Positions 61,752 to 64,000 of a stretch of DNA of 64,000 nt are shown here, one piece after another. Within the stretch, counting starts at the first letter, position 1. The number at the start of each line of letters is the position of its first letter. The notes under the pieces were generated by a model. It did no database searches, was not told the DNA's origin, and saw only the letters and a list, made by a program, of their open reading frames with translations. A program made the translations under genes and the position numbers. Source of the stretch: Planococcus sp. CP5-4_YE (GTDB taxonomy: Bacteria; Bacillota; Bacilli; Bacillales_A; Planococcaceae); the NCBI RefSeq assembly GCF_019042655.1, contig NZ_JAHPZO010000012.1, positions 54,486 through 118,485 on the forward strand. Reading direction: 5' to 3'.

Positions 61752-61762
61752 AATAGAAATGG

Positions 61763-61796
61763 AAAAATCCCCTACCGAATAGGAAGGGGGTTTTTC
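61763..61796 (+). terminator. Terminator of selO
   Basis: AAAATCCCCT / AGGGGGTTTTT stem with an 11-base loop. Confidence 0.8.
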
Positions 61797-61879
61797 AGAG
61801 TGTTGAAGAAGTCCAAAATTCGCTCTCATTTATGAAAAAGAAAACCTTTTTCTATATCCAACTATTAATAAGCTCTCTA

Positions 61880-62012
61880 AGTATTTGGAGAAGCGGTCGC
61901 TCGACTCCGGTGGGACCAGCGGGTTTGAGAGACCCCGCAGGGAGCGAAGCGAACGAGGAGGCTCGATTCCCGCCCCACGGAAAGCGAGCGATAAGCTTCG
62001 GAAAATACGACT
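61880..62012. repeat. Large imperfect palindrome, probable dispersed intergenic repeat
   Basis: The outer arms pair GTATTT..GAAGC..TCGCTCG with CGAGCG..GCTTC..AAATAC, and inner arms CCGGTGGG with CCCACGG, over a core GAGACCCCGCAGGGAGCGAAG. GC-rich elements with this gagacCCCGCAGGGAGCGAAGCGAACGAGG-type core are, from memory, widespread in Bacillaceae and Planococcaceae spacers. No ORF is present. A second hairpin follows at 62147. Confidence 0.6.
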
Positions 62013-62146
62013 TTATCACTTTCTCGACAGCCTAAAAAACCCCCTGCCTTTTCATATAACCCGTTCAGTTGAGAGACGCAAAACACCGAAATAGCAATCA
62101 AAAACGCAACAGTTTTAACAACCGTTTTTCACCACTTTAAAACACA

Positions 62147-62212
62147 AAATAGCACCCAAATTCGCAAGGTTTTCGACAACCTATTTCACGTGAATTGTGG
62201 GTGCTATTTTTT
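62147..62212 (+). terminator. Orphan hairpin with T-run
   Basis: AAATAGCACCCA-AATTC pairs with GAATTGTGGGTGCTATTT, followed by T7, with a nested AAGGTTTTCGACAACCT stem. No gene precedes it for about 400 bases except the palindrome, so its transcript is unclear. Confidence 0.6.
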
Positions 62213-62446
62213 TATGCCAGTCTCCGTCTTGCGGCAATTCTTTTTAAAGATCACGCCCCTATGGTTTATAAACTATCAGCCAGAAGTTGTAGCCGAAGTG
62301 ATATATAAGGATAAAAGTTTATAAGTTTGAAAATACTTCATTTCCGTAGAATCGGAAGTGATTTTTTTATGCAAAAAATTTGTGTAATTCAAAATAGCTT
62401 CTTTAGACTCAACGCTATTATTTTATAAAACAATGTTATTTTTAAA

Positions 62447-62484
62447 GGTATACCTTGTATTATAGAGTAATATTAAATATACTC
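62447..62484. promoter_or_regulatory. Two candidate operators upstream of padR
   Basis: AAGGTATACCTT (62447-62458) is a perfect palindrome. GAGTA-N10-TACTC (62465-62484) is an inverted repeat near the start codon. PadR-type repressors usually autoregulate, so these are plausible binding sites. Confidence 0.5.
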
Positions 62485-62502
62485 ATTATAGGGGGTGTTT
62501 AA

Positions 62503-62844
62503 GTGAATATTAATAAAGAAGTATTGAAAGGTCATATCGACACGCTAATACTTTCTCTTTTGCATAGCAGAGATATGTATGGGTATGAAATTGCCAAAAT
62601 TGTTCGTGAGAAAAGTGAAGAGCAGTTCGAATTAAAAGAAGGGACATTATATTTGTCCTTAAAAAGATTGGAAAAAAATAAATGGATTAGTTCTTACTGG
62701 GGAGATGAGCAAGGCCCAGGGGGAAGAAGAAAATATTACGAACTCACGTTTTTAGGTAAAGAAGGCTTCGAAGAGAAATGCGCTGAATGGCAATTTGTAA
62801 AAACTATTATTGATAAATTTATCGAAGGGGGAGAAAAACTTTGA
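62503..62844 (+). CDS. PadR family transcriptional regulator
   Basis: A 113-residue PadR with the winged HTH (HIDTLILSLLHSRDMYGYEIAKIVREKS, FELKEGTLYLSLKRLEKNKWISSYW) and a C-terminal dimerisation helix. The start is GTG with GGGGG upstream. The stop overlaps the start of the HAAS-domain gene by 4 bases. The two genes are visibly AT-richer than the rest of the window, suggesting transfer. PadR proteins sense small molecules and repress the partner gene. Confidence 0.92.
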   Translation: MNINKEVLKGHIDTLILSLLHSRDMYGYEIAKIVREKSEEQFELKEGTLYLSLKRLEKNKWISSYWGDEQGPGGRRKYYELTFLGKEGFEEKCAEWQFVKTIIDKFIEGGEKL

Positions 62845-63665
62845 AGCAAATTGATATGTATGTTGAGGAAGTTTATCGAAACGTTGGCGGGAATAAGAAA
62901 GAAATTAATGAATCGAAAGCAGAAATGAAAACTCATCTATTAGAAGCTGTTCACGAATTAAAAACAGAAGGCAAATCAGAAAAGGAAGCAATTGAAATTG
63001 CAATTGAACGATTTGGTGGAGAACAAGAAATGCGTTCTGTTGTCAGTCAGTTGTTTAAAGCACAAAAGATATTTTCAAAATGGATTCTATCATCAGCACT
63101 CATCATTCTTCTTCTAAGTTTAGCTGCATTTGGTTATATTCGTGGTATAGAGGAAACTAACGCATCCGAAAATTCCGAAATTGCATCAGCAGTGTTAGAA
63201 GTCTTGAAGAACAATGGACCAATTACCGAAGCGAAGAAAGCTGAAATCACAACCTTAATCGACGGAACCGATCAAATTTCAGAAGTGAAAGTTTTCAATG
63301 TAAGAGATGTAGGCGTTAATTCCATATTCGGTTATGTGGAAACTGCACAACCTGATTACCAATATGAAAAGACGGTTTGGTCTCCTGATTGGCTCCGTGC
63401 AGATTTCTACCCTTATGGTGGTGGCGATGGAGAACAATGGTATGTCCAAATGGAAACACGACACATTGGTGATTTGATGGCGATTATATTATTTTCTGGA
63501 TTAGCAGTTTACTTCACTTTGTTTACGGTTTGGGCAACAATCAATGCCTATCATCATAAGCGACTAAATATTGGATGGGTTATAATTTTCGCTTTATTCA
63601 ATGTGATTGGCTATTTAATTTATTATCTATTAGGAAAGAAAGCTACTCTTTCTACCAACGTTTAG
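62841..63665 (+). CDS. HAAS/permease-prefix (DUF1700-like) membrane protein
   Basis: A 274-residue protein. Residues 1-70 (MYVEEVYRNVGGNKKEINES, ELKTEGKSEKEAIEIAIERFGG) form the HAAS helical domain that is common next to PadR regulators. TM1 (about 75-97), a large extracytoplasmic domain of about 110 residues, and two or three C-terminal TM segments follow. The start is TTG overlapping the padR stop. It is probably the membrane effector or sensor of the PadR unit; the signal is unknown. Confidence 0.85.
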   Translation: MKQIDMYVEEVYRNVGGNKKEINESKAEMKTHLLEAVHELKTEGKSEKEAIEIAIERFGGEQEMRSVVSQLFKAQKIFSKWILSSALIILLLSLAAFGYIRGIEETNASENSEIASAVLEVLKNNGPITEAKKAEITTLIDGTDQISEVKVFNVRDVGVNSIFGYVETAQPDYQYEKTVWSPDWLRADFYPYGGGDGEQWYVQMETRHIGDLMAIILFSGLAVYFTLFTVWATINAYHHKRLNIGWVIIFALFNVIGYLIYYLLGKKATLSTNV

Positions 63666-63683
63666 TATCATATTGATTTAATG

Positions 63684-63712
63684 AAAAGGCATCGCATATT
63701 GCGGTGTCTTTT
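63684..63712 (+). terminator. Terminator of the PadR/HAAS cassette
   Basis: AAAAGGCATCGC with GCGGTGTCTTTT (two GT pairs) around ATATT. Confidence 0.75.
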
Positions 63713-63749
63713 CTATTAGAAAAAGCTCAACCAAGGATTTGGTTGTAAA

Positions 63750-64000
63750 TGTCAACTTGACTATGTACATTTTCGCTTGTTTAAGGATGCACAACTTCAC
63801 TCGTTTTCAGAAGCTAAATGATGCTTGAGGCGATAAGATTCGCCCACAATGCTGACCACCGTGGCGTGATGCAGGATGCGGTCCAGGATGGCGTTGGCGA
63901 TCTTCGTATCCTGAAAGACCTCATCCCACGACTTGAAGTTCACATTGGTCGTGAAGATGGTGCTGCGCTTTTCATACCGCATATCAATGAGATCTAATGA
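63750..64000 (-). mobile_element. End of an IS21-family insertion sequence
   Basis: The outer end begins TGTCAACTTGACTATGTACA, which looks like the terminal repeat of IS21-family elements (TGT...), followed after about 50 bases by the istB stop. The element runs off the window, so istA and the other end are not seen. It abuts the AT-rich PadR/HAAS cassette. Confidence 0.6.
63797..64000 (-). CDS. istB: IstB-like ATP-binding protein, C-terminal part
   Basis: The frame is open to the window edge, so the N-terminus with the Walker motifs is missing. The visible end SLDLIDMRYEKRSTIFTTNV followed by NAILDRILHHATVVSIVGES and YRLK is the typical IstB C-terminus (sensor and Arg finger region). IstB is the AAA+ helper ATPase of IS21 transposition. 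Confidence 0.93.
   Translation of the reverse strand, partial: SLDLIDMRYEKRSTIFTTNVNFKSWDEVFQDTKIANAILDRILHHATVVSIVGESYRLKHHLASENE

Overview
The window looks like a mid-GC, low-GC-phylum Gram-positive (Firmicutes), most likely a member of the Planococcaceae (Planococcus/Planomicrobium-like). The reasons are strong GGAGG-type ribosome binding sites, frequent GTG/TTG starts, near-universal stem-loop plus T-run terminators, and a left arm with the same gene order as the Bacillus subtilis yneJ-yneK-citB-yneP-yneQ-yneR-yneS(plsY)-yneT-parE-parC region. The assignment to genus is inference; no database was searched. No rRNA, tRNA or CRISPR array was seen.

Layout. 0-16 kb: end of ccdC, yneK (DUF2621), the small-protein set DUF1659/DUF2922/YvrJ, a Sco copper chaperone, mscL, a lytic transglycosylase, a stress membrane protein, nicotinamidase pncA, a 35-residue membrane peptide with its own promoter and a CodY-like box, a tyrosine-recombinase-like protein lacking catalytic residues, aconitase, yneP/Q/R, plsY, yneT and topoisomerase IV (parE-parC). 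16-23 kb: acetyltransferase, acyl-CoA synthetase with a textbook sigma-A promoter, a VTT membrane protein with an AraC regulator, a YeeE/YedE (thiosulfate-type) transporter, a VOC protein and an EamA exporter. 23-29 kb: an ABC1/UbiB kinase and small or single genes, with a shared 23-bp repeat containing a dyad in two leaders. 28.8-35 kb: the PTS block, with an extra HPr gene, fruR-fruK-fruA behind a cre site, and ptsH-ptsI.

35-46 kb: SDR, MBL hydrolase, secreted M14 carboxypeptidase, NAD(P)HX dehydratase, a diheme TsdA-like cytochrome, a methyltransferase, an Lgt-like membrane protein coupled to a ResA-like thioredoxin, an acyltransferase-3 gene near an SGNH hydrolase, and a two-TM ion channel. 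46-52 kb: YqcI/YcgG protein, LacI regulator downstream of a microsatellite-bearing spacer, an HNH protein with a PUA/EVE-like N-terminus and a substituted HNH residue, a CtaG/DUF2243 pair, and an Hsp20 gene broken by a frameshift behind an intact promoter. 52-59 kb: a five-gene operon (three M20-type amidohydrolases, an unusual regulator, an AbgT transporter) that reads as uptake and hydrolysis of p-aminobenzoyl-glutamate or similar N-acyl amino acids. 59-64 kb: an unknown protein, a frameshifted micro-gene, selO, a large imperfect palindromic repeat, an AT-rich PadR/HAAS two-gene cassette, and the end of an IS21-family element cut by the window edge.

The best candidates for undescribed biology are the CodY-boxed micropeptide, the AbgT operon regulator, the Lgt-like/ResA pair with its 10-codon leader, the HNH protein, the recombinase-like protein, and the PadR/HAAS cassette. 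Several small genes (35, 36 and 53 codons) are too short for usual ORF cut-offs. Three reading frames look disrupted (Hsp20, a 46-codon gene near 60.0 kb, and a frame near 38.3 kb); these may be real decay or sequencing errors.
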